In this document: positions 17,151 through 25,329 of the stretch, piece by piece
How positions within the stretch are numbered: the first letter of the stretch is position 1
Layout of the letters: the number at the start of each line of letters is the position of its first letter
DNA from: CALINF01 sp039980455
GTDB taxonomy: Bacteria; Pseudomonadota; Gammaproteobacteria; Pseudomonadales; Halieaceae
DNA: 64,000 nt
Direction of reading: 5' to 3'
NCBI GenBank assembly: GCA_039980455.1
Contig: JBDXCG010000003.1
Location: 1,364,001-1,428,000, forward strand
Notes under the pieces: generated by a model
What the model was told of the DNA's origin: nothing
The model's database searches: none
What the model saw: the letters and a program-made list of their open reading frames with translations, nothing else
Made by a program: the position numbers and the translations under genes

Positions 17151-17612
17151 GTGAACCTGTTCGATAATCAGGAACTGGAGTGGAAACGATACTCCGATGA
17201 TGACACATTCGGTTACCCCATAAACTACGCAGATGCTGTTCTGGACGCGAGAGATGACGGCCGCCTCGAGATCCTAGTGAAGTGGGAACCCAATTGTTAC
17301 TGCCACTTGCATCGGCATACGGCTGAAACAAGCTCCATAGTATTGGAAGGTGAACTAGAGGTAATAGATATTGATCTGGACACCGGCGCTGAGGTGGGTA
17401 CGCGCACGCGACTGGCAGGTGATTTCGCCCACAAGGAGCCTGGCGATGTACACATGGAGCGTGGAGGTCCGAATGGCGCGCTGGTGCTATTTAGCATCTA
17501 TGCGCCTGACGGTGAAGGCGTGCTGGCAGAAGCACTACACAAAGATGGAAGTATTGCCAGCGTTTCAACCATGAAAAAAATTCTGCAACACAGAGCCAAG
17601 CAGCTAGGTTGA
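17151..17612 (+). CDS. cupin domain protein
   Basis: A 153-residue single-domain cupin. The first cupin motif is visible as CHLHRHTAETSSIVLEGELE (His, His and Glu metal ligands), the second as KEPGDVHMERGG with its His. It probably binds a metal ion; dioxygenases of the acetylacetone or dihydroxyacetophenone type and non-enzymatic cupins have this layout. The start is a GTG without a strong Shine-Dalgarno sequence. It follows the AraC gene by 34 bases on the same strand and may be co-transcribed. Substrate unknown. Confidence 0.78.
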   Translation: MNLFDNQELEWKRYSDDDTFGYPINYADAVLDARDDGRLEILVKWEPNCYCHLHRHTAETSSIVLEGELEVIDIDLDTGAEVGTRTRLAGDFAHKEPGDVHMERGGPNGALVLFSIYAPDGEGVLAEALHKDGSIASVSTMKKILQHRAKQLG

Positions 17613-17712
17613 TTGAAGGTGTCAGACTCATAATTTGAGGGTCCTGCAATGCCGACGCGATCTCACCTGCTACACAGAAATAACCTGTGACGGCGATTTT
17701 CAGCATTAAAAA

Positions 17713-17738
17713 AGGGGTTACGCTTTCGCGTAACCCCT
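17713..17738 (-). terminator. intrinsic terminator downstream of tRNA-Ala, possibly bidirectional
   Basis: AGGGGTTACGC (17713-17723), a TTTC loop, and GCGTAACCCCT (17728-17738) make an 11-bp perfect stem. On the minus strand six T residues follow (complement of 17708-17713), so it terminates the tRNA transcript. On the plus strand the tail is ATTCTATTT, so it could also end the AraC-cupin transcript. Confidence 0.85.
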
Positions 17739-17746
17739 ATTCTATT

Positions 17747-17822
17747 TGGTGGAGCTAAGCGGGATCGAACCGCTGACCTCAACACTGCCAGTGTTGCGCT
17801 CTCCCAGCTGAGCTATAGCCCC
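17747..17822 (-). tRNA. tRNA-Ala, anticodon GGC
   Basis: Read on the minus strand, the 76-base gene begins GGGGCTATAGCTCAGCTGGG (acceptor and D arm). It has an anticodon arm CAACA-CTGGCAG-TGTTG with anticodon GGC, a T arm GGTTCGATCCC, and ends GAGCTCCACCA-like with the CCA encoded. The acceptor strands GGGGCTA and TAGCTCC pair with one G-U pair. The anticodon GGC reads GCC and GCU alanine codons. Nothing else is in the transcript before the terminator. Confidence 0.96.
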
Positions 17823-17852
17823 AAATTTGTGCGTAACCTCTTGATTAATCGG

Positions 17853-17879
17853 ACTATTTTTGCCCGAGCCGGTCGTCAA
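17853..17879 (-). promoter_or_regulatory. candidate promoter of tRNA-Ala
   Basis: On the minus strand TTGACG (-35, at 17879-17874) is followed after 15 bases by AATAGT (-10, at 17858-17853), about 30 bases before the tRNA 5' end. The -35 is good; the -10 matches consensus at four of six positions and the spacing is short. Confidence 0.3.
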
Positions 17880-17972
17880 GAGGAGAGCATTCTATGGGTA
17901 GCCTGCGATGCTGTCAAGAATCCGCTATATTCTGGGCACGCCTTCCAATCTGTAGCACCTAGAGGACGCACT

Positions 17973-18350
17973 ATGCTGGGCAAATTTATCCTGCTCTTAT
18001 CTGCGCTTGTTTTCACCGTTTACGGGCTGGTGTGCCTGTATGCGCCCGAAGTAGCCGCTGGCTATGCAGGACTGGAAATGACCAACGGCGATGCCTATGC
18101 CGAGATTGGAGCGATGTATGGCGGCTTGCAAACCGGTGTGGGGCTGTTCTGTCTAATGGGTGTACTGCAGCCACAACACACGCGATCTGCACTTACACTT
18201 CTGGCAATGGTGATTGGCCTGCTGACTCTTGGTCGTTTGTACTCAGCACTAACCGTAGAAGACGCAGTATCAACTTACACCTGGGGCGCTTTAGGCTACG
18301 AATTCTTCACTGCACTAACAGCTACAATCGCACTGCGCCAATTGAGATGA
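17973..18350 (+). CDS. DUF4345 family small membrane protein
   Basis: A 125-residue protein with four predicted membrane helices (about 3-22 FILLLSALVFTVYGLVCLY, 45-66, 73-93 and 105-122). The pattern of a first helix ending at a PEVAAGYAG block, then AEIGAMYGGLQTGVGLFCLM, is characteristic of the DUF4345 family. The ATG at 17973 is chosen because AGAGGA lies 6 bases before it; an upstream open frame overlaps the tRNA promoter and is not credible. Function unknown. Confidence 0.85.
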   Translation: MLGKFILLLSALVFTVYGLVCLYAPEVAAGYAGLEMTNGDAYAEIGAMYGGLQTGVGLFCLMGVLQPQHTRSALTLLAMVIGLLTLGRLYSALTVEDAVSTYTWGALGYEFFTALTATIALRQLR

Positions 18351-18470
18351 AGTAAGCACACTGGCGGCATGATGCGCCAATACCCTGCCTAAAACCTTAC
18401 TCGCCGTTACGACACAAGAGGCGCTTCACTCTGTAGCGATTTTTCTTCTGCACACCTCTTGCACGCCTAC

Positions 18471-18496
18471 GTGTTATGGTGCACTATAACACCATA
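18471..18496. promoter_or_regulatory. nested palindrome upstream of DUF3192 lipoprotein gene
   Basis: GTGTTATGGTGCACTATAAC plus AC (18471-18492) is a near-perfect palindrome centred on GTGCAC with one mismatched pair. A second inverted repeat, TATGGTG and CACCATA (18475-18481 and 18490-18496), overlaps it. It lies about 70 bases before the lipoprotein start and could be an operator for a dimeric regulator. The regulator is not identifiable. Confidence 0.4.
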
Positions 18497-18564
18497 CTTC
18501 CTCGAGCTATTCACAGCATCGCAGGGATAAGCATTCTGTACACACACAATTTGGGAGACTATCA

Positions 18565-18930
18565 ATGCACACTGCCTCAAAAATAATCGCCGCCGCACTC
18601 ATGGCTGCCAGTTTATCCGGCTGTATCGTCGTGAACGGCGAGCACGGCTGGGCCGGCAGCAGTGATTGGAAGGAAGAACAGCAAGACAATCGCGCAGCAA
18701 TCGCCGATCTCGACTTGGGGATGCAGCGTAGCGAAGTCGTAGAGCGTCTGGGTACACCCAACTACTCTGAAGCCTTCACCAAGGACAATGTGGAATATCG
18801 GGTTCTACGCTTTCGTACCCGCCATCGCCACTCCGACGGTGACACTACGCCGGATGAAACCACGCCACTCATCTTCAAGGATGACTCTTTAATAGGCTGG
18901 GGAGATGACGTGCTAGCGTCAATTCGATAA
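18565..18930 (+). CDS. DUF3192 family lipoprotein
   Basis: A 121-residue lipoprotein with signal peptide and lipobox LSGC (lipidated Cys near residue 20). The mature part contains IADLDLGMQRSEVVERLGTP, a BamE/SmpA-like turn, then FRTRHRHSDGDTTPDETTPL and the end FKDDSLIGWGDD. The FRTRHRHSDG block is diagnostic for DUF3192, common in marine Gammaproteobacteria. GGGAG lies 7-8 bases upstream of the ATG. The role is unknown; the fold suggests a small outer-membrane-associated protein. Confidence 0.87.
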   Translation: MHTASKIIAAALMAASLSGCIVVNGEHGWAGSSDWKEEQQDNRAAIADLDLGMQRSEVVERLGTPNYSEAFTKDNVEYRVLRFRTRHRHSDGDTTPDETTPLIFKDDSLIGWGDDVLASIR

Positions 18931-19119
18931 TCGCACTCTAGAGCAGCTGGGAACATCCAGCTGCTCCATCAACCCAAACCGCCGCGCAGCAACGAACAGC
19001 TAATAGAGCACTGAGGTTTACCCTAAGCAGAATCACAAAACGCTGAGCATCGCGCCCTAGCCTGCTACTTACGCGTGTCGTACTATCCTTTGAGCACTTC
19101 AGGATACGCACCGACGATC

Positions 19120-20952
19120 ATGCCATTTCGCTTCTTCGAACAGCTCATTGACCCGTTCCCTCAGAAACAGCCGGGGCGGTCACCCCGCTCCGTCTATGAA
19201 TTCTGTCGACACTACTCGCGCGGATTAGAGGGTTACCTACTATGCATGGCCCTGCTCAGCACCGGGATTGCCATTGTTGAGGTAACCCTGTTCGATATTA
19301 TGGGACGCGCAGTGGATTTTCTCGCGTTCAATACGCCAGAAACAATAACCGATGGCCGCGGCACCAGCTTGCTGTGGACAGCGCTAGGTGTTGTCGTTGC
19401 CTATCCACTTCTGGTTGGGATTCAATCGCTCTTACTCCACCAGACACTCATGGGCAACTTCCCCATGATCGTGCGCTGGTTGGCGCATCGGTACCTGCTG
19501 CGGCAAAGCCTCAGTTTTTTCCATGATGAGTTTGCAGGGCGAATCGCCACTCGACTTATGCAAACGGCATTGGCCGTGCGCAGCACTGTTATCAAGCTAC
19601 TCGACATCATGGTTTACGTAGGAGTGTATTTCCTTTCAGTCCTGTTCCTGTTCACGGCAATCGATCCAAGGCTGGCGCTACCATTGCTAGGCTGGCTGGG
19701 GCTCTACATCGTCATCCTGTACATCGTTCTGCCCCGCCTGCAATCGATCTCAGAACGTCAGGCTGGTGCCAGGGCGCTGATGACAGGACGTATCGCAGAC
19801 AGCTACACGAACATCGCCACCGTAAAGTTGTTTTCTCACGCCAAGCGCGAGTCTGCCTATGCGCGTGAAGGTATGGAGGAGTTTTTGGGCACGGTACACC
19901 CCCAGATGCGTCTGGTGACTTGGATGGAGACCGCTGTCGCCGTCAATAACACGCTGCTGCTCATAGCGGTCGGAGGCACCTCGCTATTTTTATGGTTTGG
20001 CGACGCTATAACTCCCGGCGCAATCGCCGTTGCCATAGGGCTGTGCCTGCGCATCAACGGCATCAGCGAGTGGATTATGTGGGAGGTGTCTGATCTGTTT
20101 GAAAATGTCGGCACGGTGCGAGACGGTATCTCAACACTGTCATTACCTATCGCCGTAGAAGACGAACCCGATGCACCTATACTCAACGTGAGTACTGGCC
20201 GTGTTGAGTTTCGCCAACTGCAATTTGGCTACGGGGAACGCAAGCCTGTGTTTAACGGTTTGAACCTGCAGATTGCGGCAGGTGAGAAAGTTGGCCTGAT
20301 AGGTCGATCAGGCGCAGGAAAATCTACCCTGGTAAACCTGCTACTGCGTTTTTACGATCTCAATGGCGGCCAAATTCTGATTGACGGGCAGGATATCCAG
20401 CAAGCCAGCCAGGAATCTCTTCGTGCCAATATCGGCATGGTAACCCAGGACACGTCACTGCTGCACAGAACCGTACGAGAGAACATTCTGTACGGACGCC
20501 AGGACGCCACCGAAGCGGAGTTGCAGATTGCTGTAGAGCAGTCACGCGCGACGGAATTCATTGACGCTCTGGAAGACCAATCAGGGCGCAGCGGACTCGA
20601 TGCACAAGTCGGCGAGCGGGGTGTGAAGCTCAGTGGCGGACAGCGCCAGCGTATTGCGATTGCCCGAGTGATGCTCAAGGATGCCCCGATTCTAATTCTC
20701 GATGAGGCGACATCGGCGCTGGACTCAGAAGTAGAGATTGCAATTCAAGACAGCCTATACCAGTTGATGAAGGACAAAACAGTCATCGCCATCGCCCACC
20801 GGTTATCCACTATTGCCACAATGGACAGGTTAGTGGTTTTGGAAGAAGGTCGTATTGTAGAAACCGGCACACACGCGCAGTTGATCGAGCAAGGTGGCTT
20901 GTACAAGCGGTTATGGGACTACCAGTCAGGCGGTTTTCTAGCCCCCGAATAA
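19120..20952 (+). CDS. ABC exporter, fused permease and ATPase (MsbA-like)
   Basis: A 610-residue half-transporter. Residues 1-320 carry six membrane helices (for example LLCMALLSTGIAIVEVTLF and LSVLFLFTAIDPRLALPLLG). Residues 350-600 are the nucleotide-binding domain with Walker A GRSGAGKST, Q-loop VTQDTSL, signature LSGGQRQRIAIARV, Walker B ILILDEATSALD and switch His in AIAHRLST. The dimer should export a hydrophobic or peptide substrate. The ATG at 19120 (MPFRFFEQLIDPFP) matches the N-terminus of related gammaproteobacterial exporters; a GTG 15 codons upstream is open, and neither has a strong ribosome site. It is followed after 34 bases by a LanC-like gene with its own AAGGAG, so the two are likely co-transcribed. 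Confidence 0.92.
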   Translation: MPFRFFEQLIDPFPQKQPGRSPRSVYEFCRHYSRGLEGYLLCMALLSTGIAIVEVTLFDIMGRAVDFLAFNTPETITDGRGTSLLWTALGVVVAYPLLVGIQSLLLHQTLMGNFPMIVRWLAHRYLLRQSLSFFHDEFAGRIATRLMQTALAVRSTVIKLLDIMVYVGVYFLSVLFLFTAIDPRLALPLLGWLGLYIVILYIVLPRLQSISERQAGARALMTGRIADSYTNIATVKLFSHAKRESAYAREGMEEFLGTVHPQMRLVTWMETAVAVNNTLLLIAVGGTSLFLWFGDAITPGAIAVAIGLCLRINGISEWIMWEVSDLFENVGTVRDGISTLSLPIAVEDEPDAPILNVSTGRVEFRQLQFGYGERKPVFNGLNLQIAAGEKVGLIGRSGAGKSTLVNLLLRFYDLNGGQILIDGQDIQQASQESLRANIGMVTQDTSLLHRTVRENILYGRQDATEAELQIAVEQSRATEFIDALEDQSGRSGLDAQVGERGVKLSGGQRQRIAIARVMLKDAPILILDEATSALDSEVEIAIQDSLYQLMKDKTVIAIAHRLSTIATMDRLVVLEEGRIVETGTHAQLIEQGGLYKRLWDYQSGGFLAPE

Positions 20953-20986
20953 CCCATTCAGCGTTTGATTGGCGACAAGGAGTCTC

Positions 20987-22207
20987 ATGGCTTTCGTTTC
21001 ACGGTTGTTTGAATCTAATAGACATATCGCAGTAACAAGCGAAAGCTGGAATGAGCAATACGTAAGAAGCTACCTGCAAACGCTTTTAGAGGGTATAAAG
21101 AAAGCGCGCAAATCAGATGGCCATTGGCCTGATGAGCTGGGTGCATTCTCAGGTTCGATCTATGCTGGCGTGGCCGGTATTGCATGGACACTAGACCAAC
21201 TCCACCTGCGTGGCTACCTTGCTGAACATCAATCGGGGCTCTGCACCACTGCGGTAGGAGAGACAGAAACTTCCTCTGGCGATGCGGCCTTGTTTGGCGA
21301 ATATCAGGTGCCGGTGTCGCATTCATTTTATCTGGGCTCCTCCGGAATCGAGCTTCAGGAGTGGAAAGAAACAGGCGATGCGGCACGCCTTGATTCGCTA
21401 CACTCTCAAATCATTAACAATCAACAACACCCCTGGATGGAAAACCTGTGGGGGGCTCCAAGCACGATGCTTGTTGCCAGTCACCTGTTGAGTGCTACTG
21501 GCGAGGAGCGATTTTCTCAGCAGATTCGATTTGGCGCAGCGTATATGGAAGAACGTCTCGAAGATCACCCTGATGTCGACTGCCAAATGTGGAACATCGA
21601 TCTCTACGGCGAGAGGACATGGCTGCTTGGCGCCGGGCACGGCTTCGTAGGAAACGTATTTCCGATTATCAGGTCTCCGCAGGCATTTGATAAAGACACG
21701 ATGAGCAGGTGGCGCGAACGCATCATCAATACGGCTATGCGCACTGCGGAGCGCGACAATGGAATGGCTAACTGGGGCCAAAGTATTGGTAACGCTCGAG
21801 AGGGCCGAGACAGCATGCTAGTGCAACAATGTCATGGTGCCCCGGGCTTTATCATCGCATTGTCGAGCTTGATGAAGAGTGGCAATCCCGAATTTGATCT
21901 ACTCATGCTCGAGGCCGGGGAGCTCGTTTGGCAAGCCGGGCCACTAGACAAATATCCTGGCCTCTGCCACGGCACACCGGGGAACGGATACGCACTACTG
22001 AAACTGTATAAGACTACGAATGATTCAACATGGCTGTCGAGAGCTCGCACCTTCGCCATGTCTGCAATAAAACAACACAGTAGCCTTTCAGCAATTGACC
22101 CCGTCTCGAAAAGATACAGTTTGTGGGATGGCGACGCAGGGCTAGCAATGTATTTGGCCGACTGTATAGATGCTAGTACAGACTTCCCCACACTGGACTA
22201 CTTCTAA
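20987..22207 (+). CDS. stand-alone LanC-like protein (lanthionine synthetase C / LanCL family)
   Basis: A 406-residue protein with the LanC double-helical barrel signatures: IYAGVAGIAWTLDQL near 60, GAGHGFVGN (His218, catalytic position in NisC), QQCHGAPGF (Cys282) and LCHGTPGNGY (Cys327-His328). The two cysteines and the histidine are the zinc ligands of LanC cyclases, so the site looks intact. AAGGAG lies just before the ATG at 20987. LanC proteins add Cys thiols to dehydroamino acids; the LanCL branch adds glutathione. No dehydratase (LanB, LanM, LanKC) and no precursor peptide is visible. It sits behind an ABC exporter. Whether it works on a peptide from elsewhere, on damaged proteins, or on glutathione adducts is open. 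Confidence 0.87.
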   Translation: MAFVSRLFESNRHIAVTSESWNEQYVRSYLQTLLEGIKKARKSDGHWPDELGAFSGSIYAGVAGIAWTLDQLHLRGYLAEHQSGLCTTAVGETETSSGDAALFGEYQVPVSHSFYLGSSGIELQEWKETGDAARLDSLHSQIINNQQHPWMENLWGAPSTMLVASHLLSATGEERFSQQIRFGAAYMEERLEDHPDVDCQMWNIDLYGERTWLLGAGHGFVGNVFPIIRSPQAFDKDTMSRWRERIINTAMRTAERDNGMANWGQSIGNAREGRDSMLVQQCHGAPGFIIALSSLMKSGNPEFDLLMLEAGELVWQAGPLDKYPGLCHGTPGNGYALLKLYKTTNDSTWLSRARTFAMSAIKQHSSLSAIDPVSKRYSLWDGDAGLAMYLADCIDASTDFPTLDYF

Positions 22208-22339
22208 TCACTTTGGCCTAAAAAGCGTCTTTGCGTTCTGCTGCCTGCCAACCAACTGACTCGCTCTCGAGCTCAGCAAATTGAATATCTATCCACTCGG
22301 GCTGCAGGCTTTTTGCCAATGACTAAAGAATCCCTGTTG

Positions 22340-23740
22340 CTAGCATTCAATAATGCTGACCGGGACTTCCAGCACATTCACCGCCAGTCCACCGCGCGCG
22401 GTTTCCTTATATTTGTCCTGCATATCGCGGCCGGTGTCACGCATGGTTTTAATCACCTGATCGAGCGACACATAGTGCTCACCGCTGCCTCGTAGTGCCA
22501 TTCTAGAGGCGCTAATGGCCTTGATCGCCCCCATGGCATTGCGTTCGATACACGGCACCTGAACAAGCCCTCCGATAGGGTCACAGGTTAGGCCCAAGTT
22601 GTGCTCCATCGCGATTTCTGCGGCGTTTTCCACTTGCCCAGGTGTGCCCCCCAGCGCATCAGCTAAAGCACCCGCGGCCATGGAGCAGGCCGAACCGACC
22701 TCCCCCTGACAACCCACTTCTGCGCCCGAAATAGATGCGTTGATTTTGTACAAAATTCCAATCGCGGCGGCTGTTAGCAAGTAGCGGCATATGTCGTCTT
22801 CACCCGAGCCTTTGCAGTGATCCAGGTAGTACTTGAGTACCGCTGGAATGATCCCCGCCGCGCCGTTAGTGGGAGCAGTGACGACCCGCCCACCTGCGGC
22901 ATTTTCCTCATTCACCGCTAACGCATACAACGTAACCCAGTCCATTGTGATCAACGACTCATCGCCCAAGGAGTCCGTCTGACTCTTTAACTGCCTATGT
23001 AACTGCGCAGCTCTGCGCTTGACTTTAAGGCCGCCAGGCATGATGCCTTCGGTTTTACAACCATGGTCAATGCAGGCGCTCATCACGGACCAAAGATTCA
23101 GTAGCTCTTTTCGAATTTCACTCTCACTACGCCAGGCCTTTTCATTCTCCATCATCAAGGCGCTGATTGATAAACCATGCTCTCGACACTGGGCAAGGAG
23201 TTCCGCAGCCGTTGTGAACGGGTAAGGCAAAACGGTAGGGTCGTCTACGATCACATCTGCTGCTGTTGCCGTATCATCTACGATAAACCCGCCGCCAACA
23301 GAATAGAAAATCCGTTCGTTCAGTACGTCGTCGGCATCGTTGTAGGCGGTAAACCGCATGCCATTAGAGTGAAAAGGCAATGACTCCGTGCGGTGCATTG
23401 TCAGATCGTTGCGATAGCTAAAAGCGAGTTTTTTCTTACCCAGCAGACTGAGCTCGCTATGTTCTCGCGCGAAGGCAACGCGGTCTGCGATGGTCTGCAC
23501 ATCCACCGTTTCGGGTGCCTCCCCCTCCAAACCCAGAATGATGGCCTTAGGTGACCCATGGCCTGCGCCTGTCGCGCCAAGAGAACCATACAACTCCACC
23601 GTCACACGCTCACATCGATCGATCACGCCTGTGGATTCAAGCCCCAAGGCAAACTGACGAGCTGCATTCATAGGCCCTACCGTGTGTGAACTGGAGGGGC
23701 CGATGCCGACTTTGAAGAGATCGAACGCGCTAATGGACAC
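22340..23740 (-). CDS. sdaA: L-serine ammonia-lyase, iron-sulfur type
   Basis: A 466-residue one-chain L-serine dehydratase that converts L-serine to pyruvate and ammonia. The N-terminal beta domain opens MSISAFDLFKVGIGPSSSHT, a family hallmark. The alpha domain contains APTNGAAGIIPAVLKYYLDH and the cluster cysteines in GCQGEVGSACSMAAGALA and LTCDPIGGLVQVPCIERN, which hold a [4Fe-4S] cluster. The length matches SdaA/SdaB of E. coli. The start is a GTG, with AGTAGGT about 9 bases upstream. Converges with the LanC-like gene; 132 bases lie between them with no clear terminator. Confidence 0.95.
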   Translation of the reverse strand: MSISAFDLFKVGIGPSSSHTVGPMNAARQFALGLESTGVIDRCERVTVELYGSLGATGAGHGSPKAIILGLEGEAPETVDVQTIADRVAFAREHSELSLLGKKKLAFSYRNDLTMHRTESLPFHSNGMRFTAYNDADDVLNERIFYSVGGGFIVDDTATAADVIVDDPTVLPYPFTTAAELLAQCREHGLSISALMMENEKAWRSESEIRKELLNLWSVMSACIDHGCKTEGIMPGGLKVKRRAAQLHRQLKSQTDSLGDESLITMDWVTLYALAVNEENAAGGRVVTAPTNGAAGIIPAVLKYYLDHCKGSGEDDICRYLLTAAAIGILYKINASISGAEVGCQGEVGSACSMAAGALADALGGTPGQVENAAEIAMEHNLGLTCDPIGGLVQVPCIERNAMGAIKAISASRMALRGSGEHYVSLDQVIKTMRDTGRDMQDKYKETARGGLAVNVLEVPVSIIEC

Positions 23741-23907
23741 AACATATACCTACTGAAGATGAATTGGGATTATCAGGCACGCGGCATCGGCCTGTCGATA
23801 CACATCTATGCCTATACATGGGGGTACTTGACACTCGAGACGACAACAGCGACTCTCTGGCTGATTAACAAGCCCCCTCTTCCACCTATCTGCATTTGAG
23901 AGCCAGC

Positions 23908-25329
23908 ATGCGACAACTCACCGGCCTAGACGCCTCGTTCTTGTACTTAGAAACCCCCAACGCGCCCATGCATATCTCGGGATTGGCTATCTACGACCAA
24001 TCCACGGCACCTGGCGGAAAAGTGCGGTTCAAAGACATCATCGCGCACTTCAACGAACGTGTTCGCCCCATCCCCACCATGACACAACGACTGGTGGAAG
24101 TACCGTTCTCTATGGACCACCCCTATTGGGTCTCTGATGGCTATTTCGATCCCGAATTTCATGTACGTCATATCGCACTACCCAAGCCGGGAGACTGGCG
24201 CCAGCTGTGTATTTTGATCTCAAGGCTACACGCGCGCCCGCTGGATCGAGCGCGACCCTTGTGGGAGGTTTACATCATTGAGGGGCTGGACAACGTTGAG
24301 GGCGTTCCCAAGGGCGGCTTCGCGATTTTCTCCAAAACGCATCACGCGGCAATTGATGGCAGTTCCGGTATGGAAATTACCGCAGCCACTCATGACATCA
24401 CACCGGATTTTTCGGCTCCCAGGGAGCCAGCGGTCATCAAAGTGGAATCAGAGCCATCTCGTGCGCAGCTTATCCTGCGTGCGCAGGTGAATGGTATTCG
24501 CAAACCGTTCAACTTTATCAGCGTGGCGCGCAACACCGTGCCTGGAATGGCCAAGGCCTGGAATCAAGTGCGCAAGGGGAAACTGCACCGCGTGACTGAT
24601 ATTCCAAGGACGCGCTTTAACGAGAAAGTATCTCCACACCGCGTATTTAACGCCGCCACTTTCTCTCTGGCCGAAATCAAAGCCATCAAGAATGTCATTC
24701 CCGGTGCTACCGTCAACGATGTCGCCATCACCATTGTGGGTGGCGCATTGCGCAAATATCTGGAAAATCACGGAGAGCTACCCGATAGTTCACTGGCTGC
24801 GATGGCCCCCGTCAATGTGCGCTCTGAAGACCAGAAAAACACTGCTGGTAACGTTGTCTCCACGATGACGGTCATGGTCCGCAGCGATATACCAGACCCC
24901 ATGGAACGTTTACTGGCGGTGCATGAGGGTACCCGAGAGGCGAAAGAATTGACCCAGGCAGTGGGCGCGAAATCCATGACTGACTACTCACAGTTTATTC
25001 CCTCGATGCTCACCGCCCAGGCTGCTCGATTGGCCAGCCAGTGGGGACTCATGAGCCGCATGCGACCCAGCTTTAACTGTGTCATTACCAATGTCCCCGG
25101 GCCTCAGATTCCGCTGTATACAATGGGCGCCCAGATGGTTCACAACTTCGGCACCGGCCCAGTATTTGACGGCCTGGGACTGTTTCATGTCATCAGCAGT
25201 TACTGCGGTGAATTCTCAGTATCGGCAACCGCCTGCCGCGATATGATGCCGGACCCCGAATTCTATAAGCAATGCATTGAAGAGAGCTACGACGACCTGA
25301 AGGCCGCCTCCATGGATCTAGCCGCATGA
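23908..25329 (+). CDS. wax ester synthase/diacylglycerol acyltransferase (WS/DGAT)
   Basis: A 473-residue bifunctional acyltransferase that joins acyl-CoA to fatty alcohols or diacylglycerol to make storage wax esters or triacylglycerol. The catalytic motif HHAAIDG is at about 145-151. Other family blocks are LTGLDASFLYLETPNAPMH at the N-terminus, PLWEVYIIEGL, the C-terminal PGATVNDVAITIVGGALR and NCVITNVPGPQIPLY. The ATG at 23908 follows GAGAG. Its stop overlaps the next gene's start (ATGA). Wax ester or TAG storage is common in marine hydrocarbon degraders, which fits the neighbouring catabolic genes. Confidence 0.94.
   Translation: MRQLTGLDASFLYLETPNAPMHISGLAIYDQSTAPGGKVRFKDIIAHFNERVRPIPTMTQRLVEVPFSMDHPYWVSDGYFDPEFHVRHIALPKPGDWRQLCILISRLHARPLDRARPLWEVYIIEGLDNVEGVPKGGFAIFSKTHHAAIDGSSGMEITAATHDITPDFSAPREPAVIKVESEPSRAQLILRAQVNGIRKPFNFISVARNTVPGMAKAWNQVRKGKLHRVTDIPRTRFNEKVSPHRVFNAATFSLAEIKAIKNVIPGATVNDVAITIVGGALRKYLENHGELPDSSLAAMAPVNVRSEDQKNTAGNVVSTMTVMVRSDIPDPMERLLAVHEGTREAKELTQAVGAKSMTDYSQFIPSMLTAQAARLASQWGLMSRMRPSFNCVITNVPGPQIPLYTMGAQMVHNFGTGPVFDGLGLFHVISSYCGEFSVSATACRDMMPDPEFYKQCIEESYDDLKAASMDLAA

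Noticed and set aside
18461..18487. NtrC-type site (TGCAC...GGTGCA)
   Set aside because: The half-sites are about 10 bases apart, not the usual 3-5, and no sigma-54 promoter elements follow.
19075..22339. A complete lanthipeptide biosynthesis cluster
   Set aside because: No dehydratase and no precursor peptide were found; only a LanC-like cyclase and a generic ABC exporter.
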